A stretch of DNA of 64,000 nt from Tolypeutes matacus (GCA_026826555.1 JAKSZT010020895.1:2900766-2964765); one strand, 5' to 3'. Positions 13,375-24,534 are shown, counted from the first letter of the stretch. The notes: generated by a model not told the origin, from the letters alone. Made by a program: numbers and translations.

Positions 13375-14161
13375 CAGCTTCTGATACCAACTGCAAATAT
13401 AATAGTAATTCAATCCAATCCAGTTCTGACTCTACACTCTGTTAGGTAGACACCATGGGTAAGGGGATCTCTCTCTAAGATTACCCTGCAAGCTCTAGTC
13501 ACAAATTTGGGGACCTAAGCTACCCACACTTATGTAAATCTGGAGGCTTCCACCACCCCCTCACGTTTGGTAATTTGCTAGAACAACTCTCACAATTCAC
13601 TGGAAGTGCTATTCATAAACATATAGCTTTATTATTGTAGAAGGATACCTAAAGAAGTTAAAAGAAGAGAGGCATAGAGTGAGATCTGGGAGGGTCTCAA
13701 ATGCAACTTACATGTCCTCTCCAAATGGGATCAAAGCACCTCACCCTCCCACCACAAAGATGCATCTCATCATTCATGGACGCTTATCAGGTTTTCAAGA
13801 GTACTAAGTTTAATGGGGTCTCATTACATAGGCACAATTGATAGAATAAATGTCCGCTTTCTTAAATGCAATCTGAGTCCTGTCCCCTGCCAGAGGCTGG
13901 GCAGATAGGCTAATAAGACCAAGCTCAAAGCCCCAATCCTCTAATAACCTAGATGGTCTCTCTGGTATAGTCAGCCCCACCCTAAGACTGAAGGTTGGCT
14001 GCCCCTCCCTGTGGTCTTATTAGCATATAAACTATCAGGTGTGGTCTTGCCCCAACCATGACAAAAAAAAGACCCTTCTATCAGGGGAAATTAAAAAGAA
14101 TCAGAAGTTCCTTCCCCAAGAACTGTGGGCAAAGACCAAGTAAGTTTTTCATTATGGCACA
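13375..14161 (-). repeat. ERVL-type solo LTR, antisense
   Basis: Read on the minus strand it begins 'TGTGCCATAATGAAAAACTT' at 14161 and contains 'TTTGGTCTT'-like and 'TTTATATGCTAATAAGACC'-like stretches typical of ERVL LTRs. It is GC-richer than its surroundings. The far boundary near 13375 is approximate. Confidence 0.45.
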
Positions 14162-14620
14162 TATGTCTATTCATGGATTCCTTTTTTTTTTTTAATGCCT
14201 TAATATTTATTTGATTCCCTAAAACTCCAAACTGGACTCTGTAATAATTCTGAACTAAGAGCCATTATCTTTTAAAAATTATTAACTCTGTTCTAGGGTT
14301 TTACTTTCAGATTCCACTCAAACATATATCAGCACTTCTTTTTATATCTATGGTGTTGTAGGAAATCTTTCATATTTATATTATTTTTCTTTCTGCACTG
14401 TTTTGAATAAATTTTTTCAATATCTCCTCAAATGTGTCAATCATCTATTTAACCTATATCATTAATTTTTATTTCAATTATTTTATTTTAATTTCAATAA
14501 GACCAACTTATCCCAAATCTTCCCACTCGATATTGTCTTGCCTCCATTCCTTACCCTCTTTTTTGTCTTTAAAGTATGAATCATTTTAAAATTACATTGT
14601 ATGTTTTTTCCACCTTTTAC
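14162..14620. other. gene-free stretch
   Basis: AT-rich spacer between an LTR and an L1 fragment; nothing recognised. Confidence 0.4.
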
Positions 14621-15069
14621 AGTTTTTAAAGATTATTTTTATTAGATTAGTTTTGGTTTATGCAGAAAATACAGAGTTCCCATATACCCCCACCCATTAA
14701 TAATCTTTGCATTAGTGTGGTATATTTGTTATAACTGATGAAAGGATATTATGATTCTACTATGAAATATAGTCCAAAGTTTATATAAGGTGTCTCAATT
14801 TGTTCCATACAGTCTTATTGCTTTTAAAATTGTTATTCTATTTTCCCTTTAAGCAAAATTCAAATATAAAATTCAGTGTTAATTACATTCACAATGGTGT
14901 GCTACCATTGTCACCACTTACTACCACAAATCTGATATCACATCAAACAAAAGTTCTGTACCAATTAAGAATTAATCAGGCATTCCTTAAACCAACCAGT
15001 CTCTGTTAAACTGTATTATCATTTCTGACTCTGAATTTCCTTTTTCTAATTATTTCATATCAATGAGAT
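14621..15069 (-). repeat. L1 3' region, antisense, left of LTR insertion
   Basis: It carries the antisense L1 3'-UTR signature ('cattagtgtggtatatttgt') and runs up to 'tatttcatatcaatgagat'. The L1 continues beyond the solo LTR at 15590. Confidence 0.65.
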
Positions 15070-15589
15070 TGAGGCAGTTTAGTATAGGGAAAAGAGGAAA
15101 GACCTGGCAGACCTGGCAGAAAACATGGCTGTGAGACTGCACGTGAAGCCCGACCCAGAAACCCCCTGAGGAAAAGATCAATGCCAAGAATAAAGCCAGA
15201 AATACCTCACCAAACCCCAGCTGTGAAAATCACATCTAAAACAAGAAGCTCATTTGGAATGAAAATCCCATCTGGGATCAAGGGGAAGCCCTGTATACTT
15301 TCAAAAGTCTCACCATTGGCCCCTTGAGAACTATCAGGAGGGCAACCAATAAGAACAGCAAACAGCTTGTGACCCTCCCAAACATTATAAAGAGGGAGGG
15401 GTAAATATTTTAAAAGGCCTAACCTGGGGACCCCATGTATGTGACTCACCCTGCAGCACATACCTAATACTGTGTACTTTTCTTGTTTCTTAATAAACAC
15501 TTTAGTCCCTTGCCTGCACTATAGTGTGTCCTTAAATTCTTTTATGTGACATAAACCAAGAATCTAGAAGCCCAGAACACAGAGCCTCA
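15070..15589 (+). mobile_element. solo LTR, 520 bp, inserted in an L1
   Basis: The element starts TGAGGC and ends GCCTCA, a perfect 6-bp terminal inverted repeat within the TG...CA frame expected of a retroviral LTR. It contains a TATA-like 'TATAAAGAGG' at about 15387, an AATAAA signal at about 15493 and a GT/T-rich stretch after it. No internal retroviral sequence accompanies it, so it is a solo LTR. Flanking L1 sequence resumes after about 10-15 nt, and I could not define a clean target duplication. The 97-codon open frame inside it (minus) is chance. Confidence 0.7.
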
Positions 15590-16930
15590 CCAAAAAGATA
15601 ATATAATATTTGTCTGTTTGCATCTGGCTTATTTCAATCACATGATTCCTTTAAGAAGCTCCATGTTGTTGTATGTACCAGAATTTCATTCATTCTCACT
15701 ACTAAATAATATCCCATTGTATGTATATATTGCATTTTGTTTATCTGTTCATCTGTTGATGGACACTTGAGTTCTGTCATCTTTTGGCTACTGTGAATAA
15801 TGCTGCTGTAAACATTGGTCTGAAAATTTGTTAACATCCCTGCTTTCAACTCCTTTGGGTATGTACCAGATGTAGGATTGCCATGTCATATAGGAATTCT
15901 ATAATATTCTCAGGAACTTCCAAGCAGTTCCACAGGGGCTGTACCATAACACATTCTGACCAACAATAAACAAGTGTTCCTATTTCTCCACATCCTTTCC
16001 AAAACTTGTTATTATGATTATTATTTTTATAATAGCCATTCTAGTCATATAAAATCATATTTTTGATTTGCATTTCCCTAATGTCTAATGATTTTGAGCA
16101 TCTTTACATTTGCATTTTAGTCATTTGCATATATTTTTCGAGAGATGTTTGTTGAGGTCTGTTGCCCTTTTTTGTTGTTGTTGTTATTGTAGCATCTATC
16201 ATTTATTCCTTTTTTGCTTTGTTAGAGAAGTTTACAGAACAATCATGCATAAAATACTGGATTCTCATATTCACCCTATTCTTAACACCTGGCAATTGTT
16301 GTTTGTCTTTTTGTTGTTGAGTTATAAGATTTCTTAATATATTTTGGATATTGAATTCTTATTGGATATGTGGATACTAAATATTTCTGCCATTCTTTTT
16401 ACTTTCATGGTAAAGTCCTTTGATGCATGAAAGTGCTTAATTGTCAGTTCATATTCATTTAATCATTCTTTCATTGATTGTGTTTTTAGTATAAAGTCAA
16501 AGAAACCATTGCCAAACACAAGGTCCTTGAAATGCATCACTATGTTTTCTTCTAGGAGTTTTATGGTCATAATTCTTATATTTAGGCCTCTGATCAATTT
16601 TGGATTGATTTTTGCATATGATGTGAAGTGGGGACATTATTCATTCTTTTTCATATGAATATCTAGTTTTCAAAGACCACTTGTTAGGCTATTCTTTCCC
16701 AATTGAGTGAATTTTGCACACTTATAAAAATCAATAGGCTATAAGTTTGAGAGTTTATTCCTGAGCTTTCAATTTATTTGTATTGTCTATATATCTCTCC
16801 TAGTGCTAGTACTGTGCTGTTTTGACCACTATAGCTTTGTAAAAAAATTTTGAAATATAAAATATGAGTTCTCCTTTGTTCTTTTTCAATATGGTTTTGG
16901 GGTATATCTTCTAGTCAGATAACCAGACAT
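15590..16930 (-). repeat. L1 ORF2/3' region, antisense, right of LTR insertion
   Basis: Antisense L1 landmarks occur in order: 'ccattgtatgtatat', 'gctgctgtaaacattg', 'gatttgcatttccctaatg', 'ttgaccactatagctttg'. It is the continuation of the L1 split by the LTR at 15070-15589. Many stops and indels are present; it is not coding. Confidence 0.8.
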
Positions 16931-17690
16931 CAAACTGTCAAATATTTTTTCACCAAAATAAATTAATACCTTAAGAAGATAGTTTTCCATCCAAAATAGA
17001 AAAAGGAAATACAATGTTTTCTACAAAATTTAAATTTTCTGAGTTTCAATAAGTTCAGTTTAAAATTATTTGAAAATAGCTTTAAAAAATATCTGCTATC
17101 TGATTCACTGATTAATGTAGAAAAATTAGACCATACTGAATTTGAATATGGATCTATTAGAGTCAAATATGTTATTCATGTAGCTTCTGCATCTCTGTCA
17201 TGAAAACAAATGAAGGCATGGAGTCAAAGCTTTCCTAGTATGCAAAATAAACTGCAAACACATAGTAGGAGACTAGAGAAACAAACAAAAAAAGTAGAAA
17301 ATGGCATGATGATGGTATTTCAACTTATGTGAATAGTAATAACGAGTTTCAAACATTTCCTTTGTAAAATATAGGACTTTTCAGATTTTCTATTCCTTCT
17401 ACTAAATGTTTTTAGAATTGAAATATTCACTGTATTTGTTTTATTGAAAATTTTAAATTCCTTTTGAAATATATTGACAATCATTTTTATAAAACCATAT
17501 TATTATTGTTTTAAAATGTGGAGAATCTGTATTTTAGGTCCCTTTTAATTTCTGTTTAGTAAATTCACCTTCTCTGTTTCCTTTTACCTTGATTGTTCTT
17601 CTTTTACTGGAATAATATTTATTAGTCTTTGCAAAGATTCCACTTAGGCTTTGCTCATTTGTATCTCAACATCAAAATGTAGTAGAAAAG
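16931..17690. other. gene-free stretch
   Basis: AT-rich, nothing recognised. Confidence 0.4.
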
Positions 17691-18641
17691 TAAGATTGTA
17701 GGAAGATACAGTGTAGGAAGATCTAGGAAACAGTTTCTCCATCAAAATAACTATTAATCTGGCAAGAACTATCTGAATAAAGACTTTTGAAAATACAGAG
17801 TCTTGAGGAACTTTGTGCAACATCCAGAGAAGAGCTGGAAGAAGGAGCTGGTAAATTATGGTATGTATCAGTGAATTTCATCCTCTGTGCAGCAACAACA
17901 ATTCCTTATCATGCAACCCCATGGCAAGCAGCTGTGGGTACTGCTGTCCAGATTTCTAGTTCATCTTGCTGATACAAGGGTGGCTATAAGGACCCAGTTC
18001 TTCAAAATCTGTGGGCTTGTGGTCTGATAATTGCTTTTTTGTTGATATTTCAGATTGCTGTGGAGTGGCTGCAATGGTGGCCATTGTTGCATCCTCCTCA
18101 TGAAAAAGTGGCAGAGGGATCTTAAGAGAGAGTGCCATTTTTATTTTAATATTTTCTTTTCCATTTCCTGTTTGGGATTAAAAATAGTTGGAAAGTCAAA
18201 AATAAAACAGCTCCAGAAAAAACAACAAAAGTTAGCAATGACAGAGGAATGGAAAACTAGATTTCCAGAGGTATAATGACATAATACTCAGAATGTTCAA
18301 TTCTCAACAAAAAATTACAAAATACACAAAGAAATTTGAAAGTATACTCCAATCACTGGAAAAGAAAAATTTGCCAGGTAGTACCACAGAGGAAGTTCAT
18401 ACATTGCAACTATTAGTAAAAGATTTTAAATCAACTGTCTTAAATATGTTCTATGAATTAAAGGAATCCATAAACAAAACCACATGAATTTAGGATAATT
18501 TTGTCTGAACAAAAAATGAAAGAAAGTGGGAATGAATGTAGATCCCAAATAAGAGGTATCAGCTTCAATACCTAGTACCTCTTAAAAGGAAAAAAAAGAG
18601 AGAGAGAGAGAGATAGTAAGTATAAAAAGTAACCAAACAGA
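17691..18641 (+). repeat. HAL1-like retroposon, 5' part
   Basis: The start resembles an L1/HAL1 5' region ('gtttctccatcaaaataact', 'gagctggaagaaggagctgg'). It continues into degraded ORF1-like sequence. The element resumes after each later insertion: 19141-19358, 26730-27360 and 28084-28394. HAL1 elements encode only an ORF1-type protein; here it is too broken to read. Confidence 0.6.
18594..18614. repeat. (GA)n tract
   Basis: Short purine run 'gagagagagagagag' just before the SINE cluster. Confidence 0.8.
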
Positions 18642-19140
18642 GGGGAGCAGATGTGGCTCAAGAGATTAAACTCCTGCCTACGACATAGGAGGTCCCTGAT
18701 TCGGTTCCTGGTGTCTCCTAAAGAAGACAGCAAGCTGGCAGAACAGGCAGGCATGACAAGCTGATGTCACAAAATAACACAAGAGACACAAGGAGAAAAA
18801 AACATAATGAGGGACATAACAAAGCAGAGAGCAGAGATTCCCAGTGCCTCCTAGAGAAGATGGGCAAGACAATGAGCTGACATGATGGGCAGGAGTGACA
18901 AGATGATGCAACAAGATGATGCAACCAAAGACACAGGAGGAAGAACATAATTAGAGACACAACAAAGCAGGGAACAGAGGTGGCTTAAGTGATTAGGTGC
19001 CTCCCTCCCACATTGGAGTTCCTGGGTTTGGCTCCCAGTGCCTCCTAAAGAAACAAGGAAGATGAACACACACAGCAAGTGCAAACAAAGAGGGGGTGGG
19101 GAAAAATAAGTAAATAAAGTAAATCTTAATAAAAAAAAAG
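18642..19140 (+). repeat. DAS-type tRNA-derived SINE cluster
   Basis: Two SINE heads are visible, at 18642 ('gcagatgtggctca') and at about 18967 ('gaggtggcttaagtgatt'). Each is followed by 'tgcctcctaaag'-type sequence and a tail of imperfect internal repeats (the 'gatgacaagctgat' and 'gacacaacaaagcag' motifs recur). The cluster ends in an A-rich tail at 19131-19140. The heads match the tRNA-like consensus of Xenarthran SINEs, as judged by eye. It sits inside the HAL1-like element. Confidence 0.75.
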
Positions 19141-19352
19141 TAATCAAAGAGGAATTTTGGAAATTCAGAGTTCAATAATTGAAATGAAAACTCATTAGAT
19201 GTATTCAACCACAGATTAGAACAGGCAGAATAAAAGGACACTGTATATAAAGAAAAGACTATGTAAATTATCCAGTGTGAGAAGCAAAAGAAAAAAATAA
19301 TGAAGAAACATGAACAGAGCCTGATGCAGCTATAGGACAGCATCAAGTATAC
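19141..19352 (+). repeat. HAL1-like retroposon, middle part (left of provirus)
   Basis: The sequence 'gaaacatgaacagagcct' followed by 'gacagcatcaagtatacc' is HAL1/L1 ORF1-type. It continues after the provirus at 26730 with 'gcataattggagac', so the provirus landed in this older element. Confidence 0.65.
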
Positions 19353-19358
19353 CAACAT
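19353..19358 (+). repeat. target-site duplication, left copy
   Basis: CAACAT directly before the 5' LTR; identical to 26724-26729. Confidence 0.92.
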
Positions 19359-19775
19359 TGATGGAGTTTCAATTAAAGGCCATGACTACTGACAGAAAAG
19401 AACATCACCTTGGTAAGTAGGAAACAAACCCTCCAGTCTCGTGCTAATAGGAACTGGATGGGGAAACATCATGAGCTTGTAAGATTTACAATGCCTGTGA
19501 ATTTCAGGAAGGAAAAGAGGAACTGAGCCATTAACCTTTAAGAATTGTTGATTTCAGTAAAATGTAACTGTCAAGTATCTATTGCCCTTGCACATGTTCA
19601 CACGAATTGTCTTTGTTCTAAAGCCAGAATAAAAGCTGCACTTTATGAGGTGGCTGGGCTCTTCTCTCCATATCGAATGGAGAGTCCCCTGATCCCAGTT
19701 TTTCTTCTCTTTGTCTTATTCTTTCTTTCTCATCCGCGGCACCGTTTTCACAGACCCAGTTCTTGAATGCCAACA
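19359..19775 (+). repeat. 5' LTR of the ERV
   Basis: 417 bp from TGATGG to CCAACA. A TATA/polyadenylation-like 'AATAAAAG' lies at 19628-19635. The following 140 nt hold T/C-rich R-U5 sequence with 'TTTGTCTTATTC'. It is nearly co-linear with 26308-26723. Confidence 0.95.
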
Positions 19776-19777
19776 TA

Positions 19778-19795
19778 TAGTGCCCAACATGGGGC
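19778..19795 (+). promoter_or_regulatory. primer binding site, tRNA-Lys type
   Basis: TAGTGCCCAACATGGGGC matches the tRNA-Lys(1,2)-complementary site TGGCGCCCAACGTGGGGC at 15 of 18 positions. All three mismatches are transitions compatible with CpG or other decay. It begins 2 nt after the LTR. Confidence 0.88.
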
Positions 19796-19876
19796 TCTGA
19801 AAATGAAACTTTTCTTTCAGTCAGTGCACGGACCAAGGAGCTCCTGAGAGCAGTTTTAAAAGAAAAAGAAAACAGA

Positions 19877-19886
19877 AAAGGTAAGC
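19877..19886 (+). promoter_or_regulatory. retroviral leader splice donor
   Basis: AAAG|GTAAGC (GT at 19881-19882) lies between the primer binding site and gag. It is close to the consensus donor and is where betaretroviruses place the donor for subgenomic env RNA. Confidence 0.65.
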
Positions 19887-19910
19887 TTCATCCTTGGAAT
19901 AATCAGGGTA

Positions 19911-21630
19911 ATGGGTAATCAGCAGTCAAACTTTGAAGAGTACTCTAGAGTGTTAAAAACTTTATTAAAAAGCACTGGTGTAACTATTAAATTCTCGGCT
20001 TTTGAGGAAATTTTTTCTCTTGTACAGACATGTTGTTATTGGTTTCAGCCAAAGGGTGGGATATTTTAAACCTGAAACATTGGGAGTTAGTGAAGAAAGC
20101 TTTAAAAAGGTTTTATCAAAAGGGAAAAATAATTCCCCTTCATGTATGGTCTTTGTGTAGTCTTATTTCTGTTGCTCTTGAACCTTTACAATCAGATGAA
20201 AATGAAAATATTAAAGAGGATACTGCTATTGCTGGACCAATAGCAGAACAAGCTAATGATGATTTTAATGAAAATATATATGAAAAAATTAATGGACAGG
20301 CAAAAACAGATAAACTCAGGTCTAATAAAAAGAAAGACAGGAAAAAGGAAGTTTATGGAGCTTTTCCAGCGGTCGCTATGCTGTCTGCTCCAAATTATGA
20401 TTTATTGTCTTTTGAACTGGCATCTGCACCTCCTAAGATATCTACTACAACATTTGATGACCCTCCTAAAGTTTCTGTTTTTGTGCCAGCACCATCCTCC
20501 TCAGTTATGAAAACTATAGCACAGGGAAGTACAGAGGGAGATTCAGAGGCTATGCAACTCCTTTCTACTTTTCCAGTAACAGTAACTCAAATTCCAGTAG
20601 ATGCTCACAATCCCCAAGGGGATGTACAATATGAGCATGCCCCTATTCCTTTTAAAACTATCAAAGAATTAAAACAAGTATGCACTCAATATGGTATAAA
20701 TTCTCCTTATACTCAAGGATTGGTGCAAGGAATGGCACAAGCAGACAGATAAATACCCTGGGACTGGGATTTGTTAGCTCGAGCTGTTCTTAATTCAGCA
20801 GAATTTTTACAATTTAAAACTTGGTGGGCTGATGAAGCTAATATTGTAGCATGAAGAAATCAACAGCAAAATCCACCAGTGCCTATTTCTGCTGAACGAA
20901 TATTAGGAATAGGTCAATGGGCTGGGGTTCCTTGTCAAGCTCAATATGATGATATTGGCATTGTACAAGTTCGATTGTGCTGCCTAGCTGCCTGGCAATG
21001 AATTGTCACCCCTGGACAGCAACTGTACAATCATTTTCAAAAATTGTTCAAGGAAATACTGAATCTTACGTTGAATTTGTAGCTAGGCTGGCAGATGTAG
21101 TCAACAAGACAGTAACTCAGCCTGACCTTAAAGAGATGCTTATTCTGATGTTGGCTTTTGATAATGCTAATAGTGAGTGTAAAAAGGCTTTACACCCAAT
21201 AAAGGCAAATGAAAGTACTTTACAGGATTATATAAGGACATGCCAAGACATTGGGTCTAATACATATAACATGACCCTTCTTGCAGCCTCTATAAAGAGA
21301 CATAGTCCTATGATTAATAATTTAAATTGTTTTAAATGTGGGAAACCAAGTCATATGAAATGGGATTGCTGAGCCAAAACTGGTGTGAGAGCTCCATCTA
21401 GCAGCAATAATAGATAAATACTGACTGGTGTATGTCCTATATGTCAGAAGGGGTTGCACTGGGCCAAGGAATGCCATTCTAAATATCATAAAAATGGCAG
21501 TCTCATTAATAAGTTGGGAAACTTCCAAGCGGGCCTCGCTCAAGGCCCTCAGACAAACAATATGAGCACATTTCCCAACCTAGCCCAAATCTACCCAGTC
21601 AGCAACGGAGCAGCTCACTCTGGCCTATAA
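19911..21630 (+). pseudogene. gag: ERV gag pseudogene
   Basis: Gag is the structural polyprotein (matrix, capsid, nucleocapsid). The first ATG (19911) is followed by GGT, giving the M-G start needed for myristoylation of betaretroviral matrix. A frameshift near 20055 moves the reading frame into the long open stretch that ends with a stop at 20750-20752. Capsid sequence then continues with more stops and a second frameshift near 21000. The major homology region ('VQGNTESYVEFVARL') is at 21045-21090. Two intact CX2CX4HX4C zinc knuckles of nucleocapsid lie at 21328-21369 and 21433-21474, separated by a TGA and a TAA. The gag frame closes at 21628-21630, after the frameshift signal. No PPPY or PSAP late motif was noticed. 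The gene cannot make a full product. Confidence 0.92.
21516..21567 (+). promoter_or_regulatory. gag-pro -1 frameshift signal: slippery site plus possible pseudoknot
   Basis: G-GGA-AAC at 21516-21522 is a canonical betaretroviral slippery heptamer, and its GGA and AAC are codons of the gag frame. After an 8-nt spacer a stem GGGCC (21531-21535) can pair with GGCCC (21544-21548). Loop bases GCTCA (21538-21542) can pair with TGAGC (21563-21567), giving an H-type pseudoknot. A -1 slip here enters the pro frame, which is open from this point to 22095. Confidence 0.75.
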
Positions 21631-22523
21631 CAGCACTTAACACAGTTACCAAAGGCAGTGCAGTTGTCGATCTTCCCTCAGCTGAAACCAAGTTTATTAT
21701 GCCTTCACTTGGTATACAAAAAATAAGAACAGTTATTAAAGGGCCTATCCCAGAAAACAATGTAGGTTTCATTATTGGCTGTAGCAGTCTTACGACCCAA
21801 GGTGTTTTGGTGCAAACCGGGATCATTAACTCCAATTTTGATGGAGAAGTTTGTTTATTGGTACAAACTTTAACTCCCTATCAAATTGAATCAGGAGGTA
21901 GCATAGCTCAACTTCTTTTGTTACCGTATAGTAAACCTCCTTTAAAAAGTGCAGAGGAATTTGATTCCATTAAGCCTAAAGTTTATTGGGAAACAGCAAT
22001 TGGAGATGAAAGGCCTGAAATTACCATAAAAATAAATGGAAAGATATTTTTAGGATTGGTGGATACCGGGGCTGATGTCTCTATCATTGCTAAATGATAT
22101 TGGCCACAAGCTTGGACTTTCTAAAAGGTGCCTACAGTTTTCACTAGCATTGGAACAATGACAGATGTTTACCAGAGTACTCAGATATTTAAGGTAGAAG
22201 GTCCAGAAGGACAAGAGGCTGCTCTGCAACCTTATGTTGCAGATGTAGCATTTAATTTATGGGGAAGAGACTTATTATACCAATGGAGAGCTTATTTGAA
22301 TATTCCTCACATTTCTGAGACAGCTAAACATCTTATTACTCTGGCTCTTAAGCCTCTTCAAACAGAATCTAGTAAGCCCTCTGAAATGCAGAGGTGGAAG
22401 ATTCTGTCTCTGATCAGCTTGAGGCCAATTTACATCCGTAAGACTATGAATGTTCTGAAAGTGACCACCCAGAGCCTCCTACTGAGGCTCCTGTTGCCAT
22501 GGCAACCAGGAAGGGATCCCTAG
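21519..22523 (+). pseudogene. pro: ERV pro pseudogene: dUTPase and aspartic protease
   Basis: The frame is open from the slippery site to a TGA at 22095-22097, about 190 codons. A dUTPase domain comes first: an 'AVVDLPS' motif near 21660, a 'GIINSNFDGEV' motif near 21820 (degenerate third motif) and an 'SIAQLLLLP' motif near 21903. The retroviral aspartic protease follows, with its D-T-G-A active site at 22062-22073 and the conserved G-R-D at 22263-22271. Between these lie two in-frame stops (TGA 22095-22097 and a TAA near 22120). Fusion of dUTPase to protease in the pro frame is the betaretroviral arrangement. The tail to 22523 has no recognisable domain. The enzyme is inactive as encoded. 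Confidence 0.9.
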
Positions 22524-24090
22524 GGCACTTTTCAAGCTGTTAATAGCTCTTCAACTCCACCTGTGGATGTTAACCCTTCAGTTCCAGCAGCAACTTTATA
22601 AACCTCCTACTGCTTACATAATGATAAGGCTGTGGGATGATAGAAGCTAATAAAATTAAACCGCTGGAAAAATAAGAAAGCTTAGCAATACAGTTTCCAG
22701 AAAAATTCTCAAAAACAGTGAAATCAAAGATATATGTTTCTATTGCTGTATTGTAACTTGTACTGTGTTTGTCTGGTTGTTCAGTGTCTGTATATTTTGA
22801 TACCTCCGGATGGTAATATTAAATTGATGAATAAAAATTATTAAAAGAGCTCTATTCAAATGGCCAACATTAAATAAGTGCTTATATTAATAAATAAATA
22901 TGAGTATTAATTTAAAACAATAAGAATAGTTATAAATAAACTAAATCATTATTCTAACAAGTTTGTTTAATGTTGATGGTAATTGTATGTTGTCAGAAGT
23001 TTGCTTAGAAACAACTTCTAAAATTATTGTGGTAACTTAAGTATGGAAGGTTTATATAGAACGTGATTTTATTATTAAAGAAAAGAAAGTAATTTTATCC
23101 TAAGATAAAATGACTAGCTATTAAAACAAAGTTAAAGTTTTGTTCTTTCTCAAAGTTTCTCAAATCATTAATCTGTTTTATTAAAAATTTACAGAGTTTT
23201 TCACTGGAATAATCAGTATGCAAAAAAGAAAGTGTTTTATCAAAGTAGCTTCTTATACTTTAACCTTAACGTTTCCTTGAAGAAACAAGTTTTATACCTA
23301 GAACAAGATAAAATACTAAAAATAGTTAAGTTCATGTGATATAAGTTGAATGAAGTATTTAAAAATGTTGTACAATTAAAAGAAATTTTCTAATTTTATA
23401 ACAATTAAAGTTATATGAATAAAAAGTTCATATATATACTTTAAAGGTGTATAAAATTGCTGAAAATTTATAATGTTTCAGTGTAATATTAAATAAAAGT
23501 ATACTGTTATTAATCATAATTTTAGTTATTTTAAAATATAATAATATGTGTTATAAAACTACCTCTCTGCCAAAAAATCAAAAGGCAGATGCTTTAACTT
23601 AAGTTTATCTAATTTACTCCACCTCTGCTAATAAAAAATAAATATATATATATATATATAATTAAAAAAATGGAAACTAAAACAGTGAGCACATCAAGAA
23701 TGCTTTGTAACAAATTAAAAAAGATAAAGTACATTTCAAAAGGTGTTGTATTCCTCCCTGGAGGAGCTGGCCATTCTCCCAGGGACTGATACATAAACCT
23801 TAAAACATACTGCCCAAGGAGTGTTGTGTTCCTTCCTGGGGAGGCTGGCCCCTTCCTCAGGAATTAGCAGAATACTCACAAGTTGGCATCTATAGTATCA
23901 AATTCATTAATCCTAAACATAGTCAACCAAAACTCTAGTACCAGTTGCTAGTTCAACACTTCCGAGCAAAAAGTTAAATATTGGTAAATATATATATATA
24001 AAACGGCTCTATTAATCTGTCATTCTGTAACTTTGTTCAATATTAACTTAATCTTTTAATTGATTATGTTATTCATGTTTCTCTTTCTAA
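22524..24090 (+). other. AT-rich non-coding block replacing RT, RNase H and most of integrase
   Basis: A betaretrovirus would have about 2.3 kb of reverse transcriptase, RNase H and integrase core here. None of these motifs is visible (no YxDD, no RNase H or integrase zinc-finger signature), apart from perhaps a few codons near 22640. Instead there is about 1.5 kb of very AT-rich sequence dense in stops in all frames. It contains a (TA)n tract at 23642-23662 and two copies of a 46-nt G/C-rich repeat (23743-23790 and 23821-23866). The origin is unknown: it could be captured host DNA or old viral non-coding sequence. Confidence 0.7.
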
Positions 24091-24534
24091 TTGTCAGTAT
24101 AAGCTTTTTAAACTAAATATACATACTATAAAAGATTGGAATATAACAGTTAAACCACCAAGGACAAGCGATAGTAGAAAAAAGTAATCACTTATTAAAA
24201 ATTAATGTTGCAAAAACAAAAAGGGGGAGATGAAGGAGAATCTGCTAAAGACAAATTATCTAAAGCATTGCTTACCTTAAATTTTCGTAATAGACAACAA
24301 ATTTCTAATACCACAGCAGCACAAAGGCATTACTGGGAGGTTAATAAAAGGAATGAAAATGAAAAATGTGGACAACCAATATATTGGAAAAATGAAACAA
24401 CCAATAAATGGGAAAAAGGAGAGGTAAAATTTTGGGGCCGAGGTTTTGCTCTTATCATTATAGAAACAGGAGAAGAACAGTGGATCCCCTCTAGAAGAAT
24501 AAAGCCTAGAGTTGAAGATGCTGCCAAGACTTAA
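24091..24534 (+). pseudogene. pol: ERV integrase remnant (end of core and C-terminal domain)
   Basis: The region around 24162-24179 reads G-Q-A-I-V-E, the core segment that holds the third catalytic acidic residue (E). It is preceded by a stop and followed by a frameshift. From 24205 the frame is open for 109 codons. It contains the 'KQKGG' linker and the C-terminal DNA-binding domain with a 'WGRGFA' motif and a 'WIPSRRIKP' end, typical of class II integrases. The two other catalytic aspartates and the zinc-binding N-terminal domain are missing. The 3' end overlaps the start of env by 23 nt, as in betaretroviruses. Confidence 0.88.

Noticed and set aside
15207..15500. 97-codon minus-strand open frame
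   Set aside because: It lies entirely within a solo LTR, antisense to it, and resembles no known protein.
18572..19358. Cluster of minus-strand open frames rich in Cys, Leu and Ser
   Set aside because: They read through the antisense strand of the SINE cluster and the HAL1-like element; repeated segments give repeated peptides.
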